A stretch of DNA of 64,000 nucleotides from positions 1 to 64,000 of the forward strand of contig JAGVBZ010000035.1 in assembly GCA_020059465.1 (NCBI GenBank). The letters are read 5' to 3'. The position numbers and the translations under genes are program-made. The notes under the pieces were generated by a model. It saw only the letters and a list, made by a program, of their open reading frames with translations, did not search any database and was not told the origin of the DNA. Positions 45,261-54,560 of the stretch are shown one piece after another. How positions within the stretch are numbered: the stretch's first letter is position 1; each line of letters begins with the position of its first letter. The DNA comes from Brevinematales bacterium. Its GTDB lineage: Bacteria > Spirochaetota > Brevinematia > Brevinematales > GWF1-51-8.

Positions 45261-46859
45261 TTATAACAGAATTTTTATTCCAAAATGGTAACCGAAGCCG
45301 GAATTAGGAATATGAACTTTCTCGTAGTTCTCGAGATTGAGTAAATTCTTTAAATCCAGTTGAAGATAGATTTCCTTATTGATTGCTTGGGATAGCTGTA
45401 AATCCCAGATAATAGCATAGGGAATAGAAACTCCGGGTGTGACAAATAATTCTGAACGGTAAGTCGCCTTAGTCTGGGCCACAAATCCCCATGCCGGAAC
45501 ATTGAAGTTGATACTGATGCTCCCATTATCACGACTCCATAAAAGGAGATTCGTGTGAACGGTCAGGAAGTAGGAGTATGAAATATTCAGCATCAGGTTT
45601 TCGGTAATCAGCATCTCATATGACGCTTTCAATTCGCCCATCTGTATGTTCGTCAGTATGGCCGGATAGTACAGATCCTGCGTGCCGGAATATATCCAAC
45701 TCATGAAGTTTCCATAGGTATGATATGATGCGGTGAAGTTTAGTTTCGATGCCTTAAACGGGAAGAAATCGATCATCCCGAAATAGGTCCATCTTTCCTG
45801 CGGAAAAACGTCATTGTAATCGAGTTGATTATTATTGATTATTTCTTTTATTGCAAATACGTCCTGCTTTCCGGTAATGCCGCCGCGAATTGTAATGAAA
45901 TTTGAAATCTGGATATTTACCGACGCATTGGGATACCAGAAAACCGGCTTCTCCGAATATACATAAAGATGAGCGCCGATCTCAAGAGATATTCCCTGGA
46001 CTATCGGAAAACGATCCAATCCGGAAAAAGCGAATTGGTGTTTCCGGTTGGTCTCACGGCTGAACATGTAGTATTCGGCGGTTAGTTTGTAGAAATTATC
46101 CTTACTGAAATTAGATTGGAAGAAAAGGTTAAGACCCGCTTCAGAGAAAATCGTACCAATGTTATTGGTCAGACTTTTATGGGCAAGCCACAGCCCCTGA
46201 TAGAATATCTGGATTTTCAAGCGGGAGATCATATCGATATGATAGATCAGTTCCGCCTTCACCGGTACGGTAAGTTTGTTTTCCTGTAAATAGAAGGGAT
46301 TGAGATAAAGCCCGTTTACCCGTTCGTAGTATCCCATATTCAAATTCAAATCGAGTTTATCGTTCAGCGAGAAAAGGAATCCAGCGTTGAGGTCATCGAT
46401 AGTCATCTCGGTGTTAAAAAAGGTATTCGGGCCGATTCCCGCGCCGCCGCGTTTATTCCTCAGGTAAGTGATCAGGTAGTTCATAACACCGGCGCTTTTT
46501 CCGAGATTGAAGTCGATCAGGAGATTATCGAATTTTCCATAGAATAGCCTGAAATATGAGAGGGAGTTTAGCGATAGTGCTTTATTTGTACCGCCGTCGA
46601 GATCGGGCAATAAAAGGCTCTGTATCTTTTCGCTGATTCGGCTTGTGGCTAATTCCTCAAGGTCGATACCCATCAGGTTCATCCCCATATCGGTGAGAGA
46701 TGTATCGCCGGTTTCAATGAAATCGATCTTACTTTTATCCTCGATCGTGATTTCAGGATCCGGAAGGATAATAGTCCCTGTGACGGGCGCGCCTTGCGCA
46801 GTAACTGTGAATATACACAGATACCCTAAAAGCACTAAAGATAAAATACTTCTTCTCAT
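45261..46859 (-). CDS. Large outer-membrane beta-barrel protein, TonB-receptor-like strands without a plug
   Basis: A 532-residue secreted protein with signal peptide (cleavage near A-Q-G-A, residue 23). After an acidic linker of about 80 residues the sequence alternates strands and turns to the end (for example L-D-L-N-L-N-M-G-Y-Y, L-K-I-Q-I-F-Y-Q-G-L). The C-terminal part, with L-D-L-K-N-L-L-N-L and a final G-Y-H-F-G-I-K-I-L-L, resembles the end of TonB-dependent receptor barrels, but no plug domain or TonB box is visible. It follows pfp by 29 bases. Substrate unknown. Confidence 0.7.
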   Translation of the reverse strand: MRRSILSLVLLGYLCIFTVTAQGAPVTGTIILPDPEITIEDKSKIDFIETGDTSLTDMGMNLMGIDLEELATSRISEKIQSLLLPDLDGGTNKALSLNSLSYFRLFYGKFDNLLIDFNLGKSAGVMNYLITYLRNKRGGAGIGPNTFFNTEMTIDDLNAGFLFSLNDKLDLNLNMGYYERVNGLYLNPFYLQENKLTVPVKAELIYHIDMISRLKIQIFYQGLWLAHKSLTNNIGTIFSEAGLNLFFQSNFSKDNFYKLTAEYYMFSRETNRKHQFAFSGLDRFPIVQGISLEIGAHLYVYSEKPVFWYPNASVNIQISNFITIRGGITGKQDVFAIKEIINNNQLDYNDVFPQERWTYFGMIDFFPFKASKLNFTASYHTYGNFMSWIYSGTQDLYYPAILTNIQMGELKASYEMLITENLMLNISYSYFLTVHTNLLLWSRDNGSISINFNVPAWGFVAQTKATYRSELFVTPGVSIPYAIIWDLQLSQAINKEIYLQLDLKNLLNLENYEKVHIPNSGFGYHFGIKILL

Positions 46860-46888
46860 AATCGCCCCATCTCTCTCTGTTTATTTGA

Positions 46889-48649
46889 TTACTTCAATGC
46901 ATGGGTTTCGCCGAGATTAAATATCAGAGAGTCGTATCCCTGATTCAGCGCGACCGTATATGAAAGCTGATGCGCCACAGGTCCCCATAATTGACGCGGC
47001 CCGGGGCTTGAGAAGTGATCGCTTCTCGCCCAGATGGCTCTGCGTTCCTCAAAAAACTGAAACGCGGGAGAGTTGATCTTAACCAGCGCTTTTTCGATTA
47101 CCATCTCATCCGCGCCTTGCCGTCTCTCGATATTCAACAACCCGGTTAAGGGGAGCGCCAATGCTTTACCGCCCTTATCAAGTTCGGTTATCGCAGCAAT
47201 ATAACATGTATGCCCGTCGAGAACAAGCGACCCGGCAAGTAAGCCGAGGTTCAGGCAATATGCTGCGTCAAACAAGGTAGGCGCACCGCATCGTCCTTCG
47301 TAGCCGAAAAAGTGATTCAGGGTTGAAAGCTTAAATTTTAAAAATTTCGCTTCCCGGGCTTCGTCCAATCCAAGATGACGCCTGTCATCCGCATGCCTCT
47401 GCATCATATGAAGTTTGACCTCGACCATCTGAATCATCAGATTTTCCGTCGGGATCTGGGAGACCGGCAGGTTGCCGTGCGAATCGCGTTCGAGCAGAAG
47501 CATCGTCTCTATTTCATTCGGCAGTGAGGCCATCAATTTGGCCGATACCGGAGAAAGCTGATTATATACAAAGTCCTTTTTTTCCGGGAGCTGTAATTCA
47601 TCGAGATCCTCGTGGTACTTCGCGATAACCTCGTTTAATTCCGAGATCAGTTCCTTCATCTCGGGAATAAATTCTATCAAGCCTTCGGGAATTAAAATAA
47701 CACCGTGGTTGATACCTTCGGAGGCGCGGAGAGCTATTGTGTTCGCTATATTTGAAACAATCTGCTCGAGCGACATCTTTTTTTCATTTATCTCCTCGGA
47801 GATTAACGCAACCGCGGGTTTTGTCTGCAACGCCACCTCGAGAGCGACATGGCTGGCCGAACGGCCCATCAGTTTTATAAAATGCCAGTATTTGCGCGAG
47901 GAGGGTGTGTCCTGAAGAATGTTGCCGACCATTTCGGAATATATTTTTGTCGCTGTATCATACCCGAACGAGATGGGAAGCAGGGTACCGATCTGAAGGT
48001 CGCCGTCGATAGTCTTAGGGACGCCGATAACCTTTACGCCGTCATCGTATAAAAGTTCGGCTAAAACTGCGGCATTCGTGTTCGAATCGTCGCCGCCGAC
48101 TACAATAATGCCGTCCAATTTATGTTCCTTTACAACTTTTTTAACCTTTGCGAACTGTTCGTCGGTCTTGATTTTCGTACGGTCAGAACCAAGAAAATCA
48201 AATCCCCCGGTATTGATGATCTTGTTTACGGCATCATCAGTTACTTCAAAGAAGTCGCCGGCAAGCAGACCCTTCGGCCCCGCAACAGTGCCGAGAAGTG
48301 TATTTTTTGGACCGAGAGCTTTTTTAATACCGACAATTACATTATGGCCGCCTGCCGCCGGTCCCCCGGAAAAGAGTACGGCTATTCTCAAACCCGTCTG
48401 GTTAGTTTCTCCCTGTACGGCTTCCAGTATTTTATTATCCGAATTTGCGGCTGTTTTCTTAAAATGCTCATTTACTTTCTTTACATCTTTTGTGCCGAGT
48501 TCCTGATCTGTTATTTTAAAAGAAGAAGGTGCGATTTTCCCGTTTTTAAAGAAAGCCTTACATAATGGAACGGAAAGATTGCGGATTTCATTTTCAAATA
48601 AAGAGTTGTGATCCTCCATTTTGGTCAGAAGCGATTGCAGATTTGCCAT
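46889..48649 (-). CDS. pfp: Diphosphate-dependent 6-phosphofructokinase (long type)
   Basis: Phosphorylates fructose 6-phosphate with pyrophosphate, reversibly, in glycolysis. The 586-residue length is that of the long PPi-PFK group of spirochaetes and plants. Key motifs are F-S-G-G-P-A-A-G-G near residue 92, V-V-G-G-D-D-S-N where the second Asp marks PPi rather than ATP use, and P-K-T-I-D-G-D with the catalytic Asp. M-G-R-S-A-S-H follows. GGAGGATG lies upstream of the ATG, 30 bases after accA. Confidence 0.95.
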   Translation of the reverse strand: MANLQSLLTKMEDHNSLFENEIRNLSVPLCKAFFKNGKIAPSSFKITDQELGTKDVKKVNEHFKKTAANSDNKILEAVQGETNQTGLRIAVLFSGGPAAGGHNVIVGIKKALGPKNTLLGTVAGPKGLLAGDFFEVTDDAVNKIINTGGFDFLGSDRTKIKTDEQFAKVKKVVKEHKLDGIIVVGGDDSNTNAAVLAELLYDDGVKVIGVPKTIDGDLQIGTLLPISFGYDTATKIYSEMVGNILQDTPSSRKYWHFIKLMGRSASHVALEVALQTKPAVALISEEINEKKMSLEQIVSNIANTIALRASEGINHGVILIPEGLIEFIPEMKELISELNEVIAKYHEDLDELQLPEKKDFVYNQLSPVSAKLMASLPNEIETMLLLERDSHGNLPVSQIPTENLMIQMVEVKLHMMQRHADDRRHLGLDEAREAKFLKFKLSTLNHFFGYEGRCGAPTLFDAAYCLNLGLLAGSLVLDGHTCYIAAITELDKGGKALALPLTGLLNIERRQGADEMVIEKALVKINSPAFQFFEERRAIWARSDHFSSPGPRQLWGPVAHQLSYTVALNQGYDSLIFNLGETHALK

Positions 48650-48679
48650 TACATCCTCCGAATGTATTAGAAATAGGGT

Positions 48680-49645
48680 TTATTTAACGATTTCGAATGC
48701 TCCGAGTCTTCGGAAACGTTCGTATCTCTTTTGGATTAGCTTGGGAGTAGATATACGTTTCAGCTCAGCGAGATGCCTCAGGACTGATGTACGCACGTTT
48801 TTCATCGTCGCGGCGGTATCCCTATGAGCTCCGCCCATAGGTTCCGGAATGATTTCCTCGATGACTTTAAGTTTAAGAAGATTAGGCCCGGTCATCTTTA
48901 ACGCTTCCGCTGCCCGTTCAGCGAGACCTGCGTCGCGCCAAAGGATAGATGCACAGGATTCGGGGGAAATAACCGAGTAGATGGAGTTCTGGAGCATCAG
49001 GACACGGTCGGCGACAGCAATCGCCAATGCGCCGCCGCTTCCGCCTTCGCCGATTACAAGCGAAATGATAGGGGTCTTCAGCCCCGACATTTCAAAAAGA
49101 CTACGCGCGATGGCTTCGGCCTGGCCGCGCTCCTCTCCCTCAATTCCGGGATATGCCCCCGCAGTATCGATAAGAGACAGGATCGGCTTCTTGAATTTTT
49201 CTGCCAGACGCATGGCGCGCATAGCTTTACGGTATCCTTCGGGATTCGGCATTCCGAAATTCCGGCGTATTTTTTCCTTGGTATCTTTTCCCTTGTCTTC
49301 GCCGACTATGACAAATTTTTCGTTTCCGATACGGGCAAATCCGGTTACGATTGCAGGATCGTCACGGAATAAACGGTCGCCGTGTATTTCCAGAAAATCG
49401 TCGAATAGCTGTTTCTGGTAATCGGAAAAGATTGGACGCTCGGGATGGCGGGCAACCTGAGTAACTTGCCATGGAGTTAAATTTTCATAGATAGTCTTGA
49501 TAAGGTATTCCCTCTTCTTCTCAAGCTCATCGATCTCAATAGAAAAATCGACTTCTCTGTTTCCTGAATGGGATTCCCTTAGTTCGGCTATACTCTTTTC
49601 AATTTCCTCTATCGGCTTTTCAAAACTGAGATAGTATGCAGTCAT
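48680..49645 (-). CDS. accA: Acetyl-CoA carboxylase carboxyltransferase subunit alpha
   Basis: Transfers carboxyl from biotin to acetyl-CoA, together with AccD, giving malonyl-CoA for fatty-acid synthesis. The 321-residue product has the normal AccA order: N-terminal helical region (E-I-D-E-L-E-K-K), A-R-H-P-E-R-P near residue 65, G-D-R-L-F-R-D-D-P-A, the oxyanion regions D-T-A-G-A-Y-P-G and G-E-G-G-S-G-G-A-L-A, and S-V-I-S-P-E-S-C-A. AGAGGTG precedes the ATG. It is first in a unit with pfp and two barrel genes; accD is not in the window. Confidence 0.96.
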   Translation of the reverse strand: MTAYYLSFEKPIEEIEKSIAELRESHSGNREVDFSIEIDELEKKREYLIKTIYENLTPWQVTQVARHPERPIFSDYQKQLFDDFLEIHGDRLFRDDPAIVTGFARIGNEKFVIVGEDKGKDTKEKIRRNFGMPNPEGYRKAMRAMRLAEKFKKPILSLIDTAGAYPGIEGEERGQAEAIARSLFEMSGLKTPIISLVIGEGGSGGALAIAVADRVLMLQNSIYSVISPESCASILWRDAGLAERAAEALKMTGPNLLKLKVIEEIIPEPMGGAHRDTAATMKNVRTSVLRHLAELKRISTPKLIQKRYERFRRLGAFEIVK

Positions 49646-49697
49646 GACGCACCTCTAATATTATGTATCCAGCATTGTACCGATTTTTAACCAAAAT

Positions 49698-49726
49698 ATG
49701 ATAATGCCATTCGGGATAATGGTCAA
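49698..49726 (-). promoter_or_regulatory. Promoter of the accA-pfp-barrel unit
   Basis: Minus strand: TTGACC (49726-49721), 17-bp spacer, TATCAT (49703-49698), about 50 bp before the accA ATG. Confidence 0.7.
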
Positions 49727-49884
49727 CTTTTAGCTTGGAAATTTAGCGCTGAAAATTTTCTTCACAAATTTTCATTGATAGGATAGTTTATATCGATTTT
49801 TACCGATAAAATCAGCGTACGGAATTCTGAGGGGAACGGTATTTCGCCGGATCTGTTAATCCAGCATATTTTGGGAAGGTGTGA

Positions 49885-50235
49885 GTGGAACTCGATCATC
49901 CTATTTATCGAAGTAATGAAGATTCGTCCGCTGAAAGAGAACCTGTTTTTTCTCCCGACGGTTCTAAATGCGCCTTTCGCTATCGCGATAACGGAATCTG
50001 GTATGTCAATGTCGGGGACGATGTGTTCGGGGGATACGACTGGGTTCAGACCCCGCGTTTTTCCGATGACAGCGATTCTTTCGGATTTATCTATAAAAAG
50101 GACGGCCTGACTTATCTGAATATAAACGGAAAAGTCTACGGCGGGTATCAGCACTTCGCGTTCAGATTCATCGAAACCCACCGGGTTGTGATGGTCTACG
50201 AGCACGATGGCGATATCTATATCGACGAGATTTAA
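49885..50235 (+). pseudogene. Short beta-propeller-repeat ORF, probable remnant
   Basis: A 116-codon frame beginning at GTG immediately after an in-frame TGA (49882-49884). It encodes PD40-like propeller repeats: F-S-P-D-G-S-K near residue 23 and Y-L-N-I-N-G-K-V-Y-G-G near residue 75. The latter resembles Y-L-N-V-N-G-N-V-S-G-P in the lipoprotein on the opposite strand. Upstream in the same frame the translation still looks protein-like between two TGA codons (49828 and 49882), so the gene may have lost its start by mutation. GGAAGG before the GTG leaves open that it is translated. There is no signal peptide. Its TAA overlaps the stop of the facing gene. Confidence 0.5.
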
Positions 50236-51557
50236 TTATCCCCTGCTATCCATTTCTTCATCTGTACATGATTATCCTCTATGACTACATACCTGACGTT
50301 TCCGTTTGTCAGCAACACGGCATCGCAGATATTATCGGAGACTGCGATATCCAAACCGTTGAGATTGATGAAATGGGAGGTCATATCGGTATGCACTAGT
50401 ACAAAACCCGAGTAATCCCGCGCGGGATTGAATTTCTCTATAATAGAATAGGGACCATAATTCGTATTAACCGAGGCTATCCACTGTGCGGCGTTTTCCC
50501 CGAAATACGGCGCGTAGAACAGTCTGCCGCCGGGAGAAAGATGTATCTTTCCATGCCCCTCGGTAGCAAATGGGCCGTAGAGCTTTCCTGAGCGGTTGAT
50601 ATATCCCATCTCGTTGTCTTCATAGTAAAATACGAAATCCTTTCCGTCGGGAGAAACCGCGATTTTTCCGAACCATCTGTCGAAAGTGCCGTAGGTTATT
50701 CCGTTGAGAGTAGTAGAAAATCGTTCCGCATTTCCAAGCGTATAACCCGCGATAGTACCGTCATCCCGTATATACATGCCGATAAGAAGCGATGAGCTGT
50801 CATACGGAATTTCCATGATGGGATTTTTATTCGATAGGACGGTTATCTTATCCTTGCCGTACGAGGCGTAATAGACGATTTTTCCGCGGGGCGAGAAATA
50901 CGGTCCTGCAGGATGCGGGAGCTCATCAATAATTATACCGTCGGCGAATACCGCGGCGGCTGCTCCGAGAGCGAAAGTATATCCCCAATGCATGCCGTCG
51001 TCTGAGAAACGTAAACCCTCCGCGAACGTATAATCGCCCTGTTTTTTCCCGTTTATCCAAACCTGGTATACGCCCGCGGTTTTGACTATTGCGCCGAACA
51101 AATCCCCGTTTTCCGGGAAACTGGTTTCCTCGGCGGTATCGAACGGCCCGATGGTCAGGCTTTCGGTTATTAATAACTGCTTCGCGCCGGAATAGGCGCG
51201 GATCAGGTAACTACCGCCGTCGGGGGAAAATTCGACCGAACTCACACGGTCGGCGGATATTTCTTGAGTTTGCCCGTCGTACTCAAAGTATAGCTTATCT
51301 CCTTTTTTATAAATCGCATAAAACCGTCCGCCGGGGCTGAAGCCGTGATAAAAGACATGTTCAAAGGGGCCCGATACATTTCCGTTAACGTTAAGGTACG
51401 AACGGTTGTCGATACCGGTATAGAGAAGATAAAATGTCCCGCCGTCCGGCGACAGCGAGATCCCGGCAAGATTTTTATATTGCCCGATAGGAAATCTCCC
51501 CGTTCCGCAGGATAATGTAAAAAGAAGGAAAATCATCAGGATAATCAGGTTTTTCAA
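50232..51557 (-). CDS. Beta-propeller (PD40/WD40-like) lipoprotein
   Basis: A 441-residue lipoprotein: hydrophobic core and lipobox F-T-L-S-C (Cys near 17). The mature part consists of repeats of about 40-45 residues, recognisable by F-S-P-[DG]-G or L-S-P-[DG]-G turns (at least six) alternating with I-N-G-K or L-N-G-[IL] and G-P-F/G-T-F stretches. Together they should fold as a beta-propeller. No ligand-binding or catalytic motif is seen. Its promoter is at 51582-51610 and its stop overlaps that of the facing remnant. Confidence 0.8.
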   Translation of the reverse strand: MKNLIILMIFLLFTLSCGTGRFPIGQYKNLAGISLSPDGGTFYLLYTGIDNRSYLNVNGNVSGPFEHVFYHGFSPGGRFYAIYKKGDKLYFEYDGQTQEISADRVSSVEFSPDGGSYLIRAYSGAKQLLITESLTIGPFDTAEETSFPENGDLFGAIVKTAGVYQVWINGKKQGDYTFAEGLRFSDDGMHWGYTFALGAAAAVFADGIIIDELPHPAGPYFSPRGKIVYYASYGKDKITVLSNKNPIMEIPYDSSSLLIGMYIRDDGTIAGYTLGNAERFSTTLNGITYGTFDRWFGKIAVSPDGKDFVFYYEDNEMGYINRSGKLYGPFATEGHGKIHLSPGGRLFYAPYFGENAAQWIASVNTNYGPYSIIEKFNPARDYSGFVLVHTDMTSHFINLNGLDIAVSDNICDAVLLTNGNVRYVVIEDNHVQMKKWIAGDN

Positions 51558-51581
51558 GGCTTTCTCCCGTGAAATATGGAT

Positions 51582-51610
51582 ATTTTAAAGAAGAATAATC
51601 AGGTTCGCAA
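51582..51610 (-). promoter_or_regulatory. Promoter of the propeller lipoprotein gene
   Basis: Minus strand: TTGCGA (51610-51605), 17-bp spacer, TAAAAT (51587-51582). It is back to back with the plus-strand promoter at 51618. Confidence 0.6.
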
Positions 51611-51617
51611 ATAAATA

Positions 51618-51646
51618 TTGATAAAACACGGATTGAGGGATAGAAT
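51618..51646 (+). promoter_or_regulatory. Promoter of the envelope operon beginning at 51654
   Basis: TTGATA (51618-51623), 17-bp spacer, TAGAAT (51641-51646). The expected transcription start (51652-51655) coincides with the ATG at 51654, suggesting a leaderless message. Confidence 0.6.
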
Positions 51647-51653
51647 AATACTG

Positions 51654-52685
51654 ATGAATAAAATAATACTTCTTATCGCTGGAATTTATATTTTAACCGT
51701 TTCAGCCGTGTTATTCTCGAAGGAGATATCCCAGCCGAAGTGGATGTTCGATACTGAATCGAAAAAAGGGATTCCGGGAGCGCCCGTTCCCTGGTTCGGG
51801 AGAATCTACTTCGGGGCGGAGGACGGTGTGATCTACTGTGTCGATGCTAAGAAAGGCAATCTGGTATGGCAATTTCTTACGGGTAAAGGCATCGTAAGTT
51901 CGCCCTATCTGAACGGGAATCTATTAGTGATTGGCAGCAAGGACAGGTACATCTACTGCCTCGGCATCGATTACGGCGATGAACGGTGGAAATTCCTTGC
52001 ATCGGGCGAGGTTGTAGGGACGCCGTGCGGACGAGGGGACGAAGTCTATGTCAGCAGCACCGACGGTGTACTTTACTGCCTGAGTATATATGACGGAACG
52101 CTGAGATGGAAGGTCAAGACTGACGGGGCGTACGACGGAGGCCCGGCGTTATCGGGTGAAAATGTCGTAGTCGGCGATATCAAGGGCAAGGTCTATTGTT
52201 TCGATAGAAAGAGCGGGAAACCTGTATGGACGTACAAGGCAGGGCAAAGTATTATAGCTTCTCCTGCCGCTGACGCTTCACATGTGCTTGCCGGAGGACT
52301 GGATAACCGGCTGTACTGTCTCGAAGCTGAAACGGGGGGACTGGTATGGATGCGTCAGTTGGAAAGTATGGCGGTAACTTCGCCGACACTTTCCGGCGGG
52401 AAAGTATATATATACAGCGGAGGCAGATTGAGCTGCTACGACGTCTATGACGGAAAAACCTATTGGGAGGCGTTGACATATTATAATCCGAGTTCGGCGC
52501 CTGTCGTCATAAAAGATACTGTTTACCTGGCAACAGGGTTCGAGATCGTAGGAATACGCGCGGGTAAACTCGCATGGAAATTTGAATACCCGGGGAGCAG
52601 TTTTTATTCGACCCCCGCATTTTACGAGGGGTATGTTTTCGCCGGAACTGCGGAGGGAAGGCTTTTCTGCATAAAAGGATGGTAG
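51654..52685 (+). CDS. PQQ-repeat (BamB-like) beta-propeller protein
   Basis: A 343-residue protein with an N-terminal hydrophobic segment (M-N-K-I-I-L-L-I-A-G) acting as signal or anchor; no lipobox. It carries at least seven PQQ-type blades, each ending in patterns such as G-x-V-Y-C-V-D-A-K-K-G-N-L-V-W or Y-C-L-E-A-E-T-G-G-L-V-W. PQQ-type propellers without a dehydrogenase domain are usually scaffolds, as BamB is in the BAM complex. The ATG at 51654 is chosen because the predicted promoter overlaps the longer frame to 51618. It opens the long envelope operon. Several blades contain cysteines, unusual for BamB. Confidence 0.82.
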   Translation: MNKIILLIAGIYILTVSAVLFSKEISQPKWMFDTESKKGIPGAPVPWFGRIYFGAEDGVIYCVDAKKGNLVWQFLTGKGIVSSPYLNGNLLVIGSKDRYIYCLGIDYGDERWKFLASGEVVGTPCGRGDEVYVSSTDGVLYCLSIYDGTLRWKVKTDGAYDGGPALSGENVVVGDIKGKVYCFDRKSGKPVWTYKAGQSIIASPAADASHVLAGGLDNRLYCLEAETGGLVWMRQLESMAVTSPTLSGGKVYIYSGGRLSCYDVYDGKTYWEALTYYNPSSAPVVIKDTVYLATGFEIVGIRAGKLAWKFEYPGSSFYSTPAFYEGYVFAGTAEGRLFCIKGW

Positions 52686-52704
52686 TAAATTAACGGAGGT
52701 TCTT

Positions 52705-53583
52705 ATGATAAAATGGCCGCTGTTTTTCGGATATATTTTACTGTTCTATGGGGTGGTATGCGCGTGGGGGGGAGTACCCGAGGAGACGATTGTTAAAAAC
52801 CTTATCGCGAATCCCGATGATAACGCTGTAATTGAGACGAACGGATATATATATGTAAAAGCAAAGTACGAGATGGGCGGAAGCGACAGTATCGATAACG
52901 CCAAGAAGGGCGCGATGGCGAAGGCTATAGAGATCATCCTGGGAATGAAAAACCAGAAAGCGCAGCATTATACGGATATTTTTAAAAAGATGAAAGCCGG
53001 GGAAAACCAGTCGTCTACGCTCATTTTCAATTCCCAGAACTGTGTATCCCTCGGGGTAATCACAGAGCAGAAACTTCTTGCGGTTATCGAAGACAATCTT
53101 GCCGCGCGTGAATATTCCGTAATTATGAAGGCGGCGTATATGCCTATCGAGGGGAGCGGCGACCCGCTTTATTTTCTCGACGCCCGGATGAATAAGAGCT
53201 TTTTTATCGAAAACGAAGCCATTCGTATTACCGTGAAGGTACAGAAAAGCGGGTATCTTTATATCTTTTCTGTTGCTGAAGACGGTATGGTATATACGGT
53301 CTATCCGCATAGTTATATGAAGGCGGGACAGAATAAGATCGAGGCGGATAAAGAACTCGTGCTCCCGACAAAGGACGATATATCCAAAGGAGTGAATTAT
53401 ATCGCTTCTCTCCTTCCCGGGCAAACGGTTTCATGCGAATACCTGAAGGCGATTGTGGCGGATAAACCCAATCTCTTCAACGGGGTAAAAACGTACGAAG
53501 ATATGATGAAATGGCTCACGCGCCTGAAGCGGGAAGAGTTCGAATATGTCGATTTAGGTTATATGATACAAAAAGTAAAATAA
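52705..53583 (+). CDS. DUF4384-domain secreted protein
   Basis: A 292-residue protein with signal peptide (cleavage near residue 20, V-C-A-W-G). The first 140 residues resemble a LPP20/FlgT-like domain: Y-V-K-A-K-Y-E-M-G near 50 and A-K-K-G-A-M-A-K-A-I-E near 67. Residues about 165-240 are a DUF4384 domain (F-F-I-E-N-E-A-I, then G-Y-L-Y-I-F-S-V-A-E-D-G-M-V-Y-T-V-Y-P, and L-V-L-P). GGAGG precedes the ATG. It sits between the PQQ protein and a lipoprotein in the envelope operon. Precise role unknown. Confidence 0.8.
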   Translation: MIKWPLFFGYILLFYGVVCAWGGVPEETIVKNLIANPDDNAVIETNGYIYVKAKYEMGGSDSIDNAKKGAMAKAIEIILGMKNQKAQHYTDIFKKMKAGENQSSTLIFNSQNCVSLGVITEQKLLAVIEDNLAAREYSVIMKAAYMPIEGSGDPLYFLDARMNKSFFIENEAIRITVKVQKSGYLYIFSVAEDGMVYTVYPHSYMKAGQNKIEADKELVLPTKDDISKGVNYIASLLPGQTVSCEYLKAIVADKPNLFNGVKTYEDMMKWLTRLKREEFEYVDLGYMIQKVK

Positions 53584-53660
53584 TAGAAACCTATCTCCTT
53601 GCGAGAAACGTGTACGTGTATTACAATATAGCTTCCAACGATGTTTTCATGAGGAAAAGC

Positions 53661-54551
53661 ATGAAGCGAATCATATTAATAGTTATTGCGTTATTCACTG
53701 TATCCTGCGGTTCACAATGGAATTACGGTCATAAAACAGTTCACGACCCGTTGAAAAAAACGATTATTATCGGCACCTCGCCGTCGGTGGAAATCCGTTA
53801 TGCCTCAGCGCCGGAGATTGCGCTGACTTATGCGTATTTCTTCGAGAGTATGATCGGTATATGGAACAGCTATTCTCCATCCAAATCGCAGAATATCATC
53901 ATTGAACTCGGCACGACCCCCGACCTATATACTTCGATGTTCAAGGCGGGTGAGGACTATTTTTCGTTCCTCGATAATAAAGGTATTATCTACGGTATTA
54001 TCCAGTATGAATGGGAAAAACGGGTGCTGGAAAGTATCACCCGAGGCGATTTTATATCATTACTGTTAAAAGCACAGCAATACCGTCTCATCAGGATACG
54101 GGATTTTGAACTCCTGTTCCAGAAATACCAGCTGACGCAGAAAGAAATGGGAGAACTTTACAGTGTCATCAACCGTTATCTCTACCAGCAGGTACTGTTC
54201 ATATCGGTGCAGGAACTTATGGATAACGATCCGCGTTATTTCAATCTTCAGGAACTGGATAGGGTATTTTCGCAGGCTGTGACCCTCCCCCAGATCGCCG
54301 ATTTTATCGGCTTTGTTGTAGAACGGTTCGGGAAGGATCGACTGATCGAGTTCGGGAAAGTGCCCTTCTCGACCGAAAAATGGAGCGAGCTTTACGGCGA
54401 ACCGCTGAATATTGTCGAGGAAGAGTATGCGTTCGAGATACAGAAGGCGGGATTGAGCGGAATCTACACTAATAACGATTTCGCACTGTGGTTCGGAAAA
54501 GTTCTCGCGCTTTATAATACGACCACTAAGGATACGCTTTTTTACAAATAG
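53661..54551 (+). CDS. Lipoprotein of unknown function
   Basis: A 296-residue lipoprotein with lipobox F-T-V-S-C (Cys near 16). The mature part is mostly helical with no repeat or motif that I recognise (W-N-Y-G-H-K, then Y-A-Y-F-F-E-S-M-I-G-I-W). The ATG at 53661 is preferred: GAGGAA lies just upstream and the lipoprotein signal begins there, although the frame is open back to 53511 inside the DUF4384 gene. sppA follows nine bases later. Confidence 0.75.
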   Translation: MKRIILIVIALFTVSCGSQWNYGHKTVHDPLKKTIIIGTSPSVEIRYASAPEIALTYAYFFESMIGIWNSYSPSKSQNIIIELGTTPDLYTSMFKAGEDYFSFLDNKGIIYGIIQYEWEKRVLESITRGDFISLLLKAQQYRLIRIRDFELLFQKYQLTQKEMGELYSVINRYLYQQVLFISVQELMDNDPRYFNLQELDRVFSQAVTLPQIADFIGFVVERFGKDRLIEFGKVPFSTEKWSELYGEPLNIVEEEYAFEIQKAGLSGIYTNNDFALWFGKVLALYNTTTKDTLFYK

Positions 54552-54560
54552 GGAGGATTA

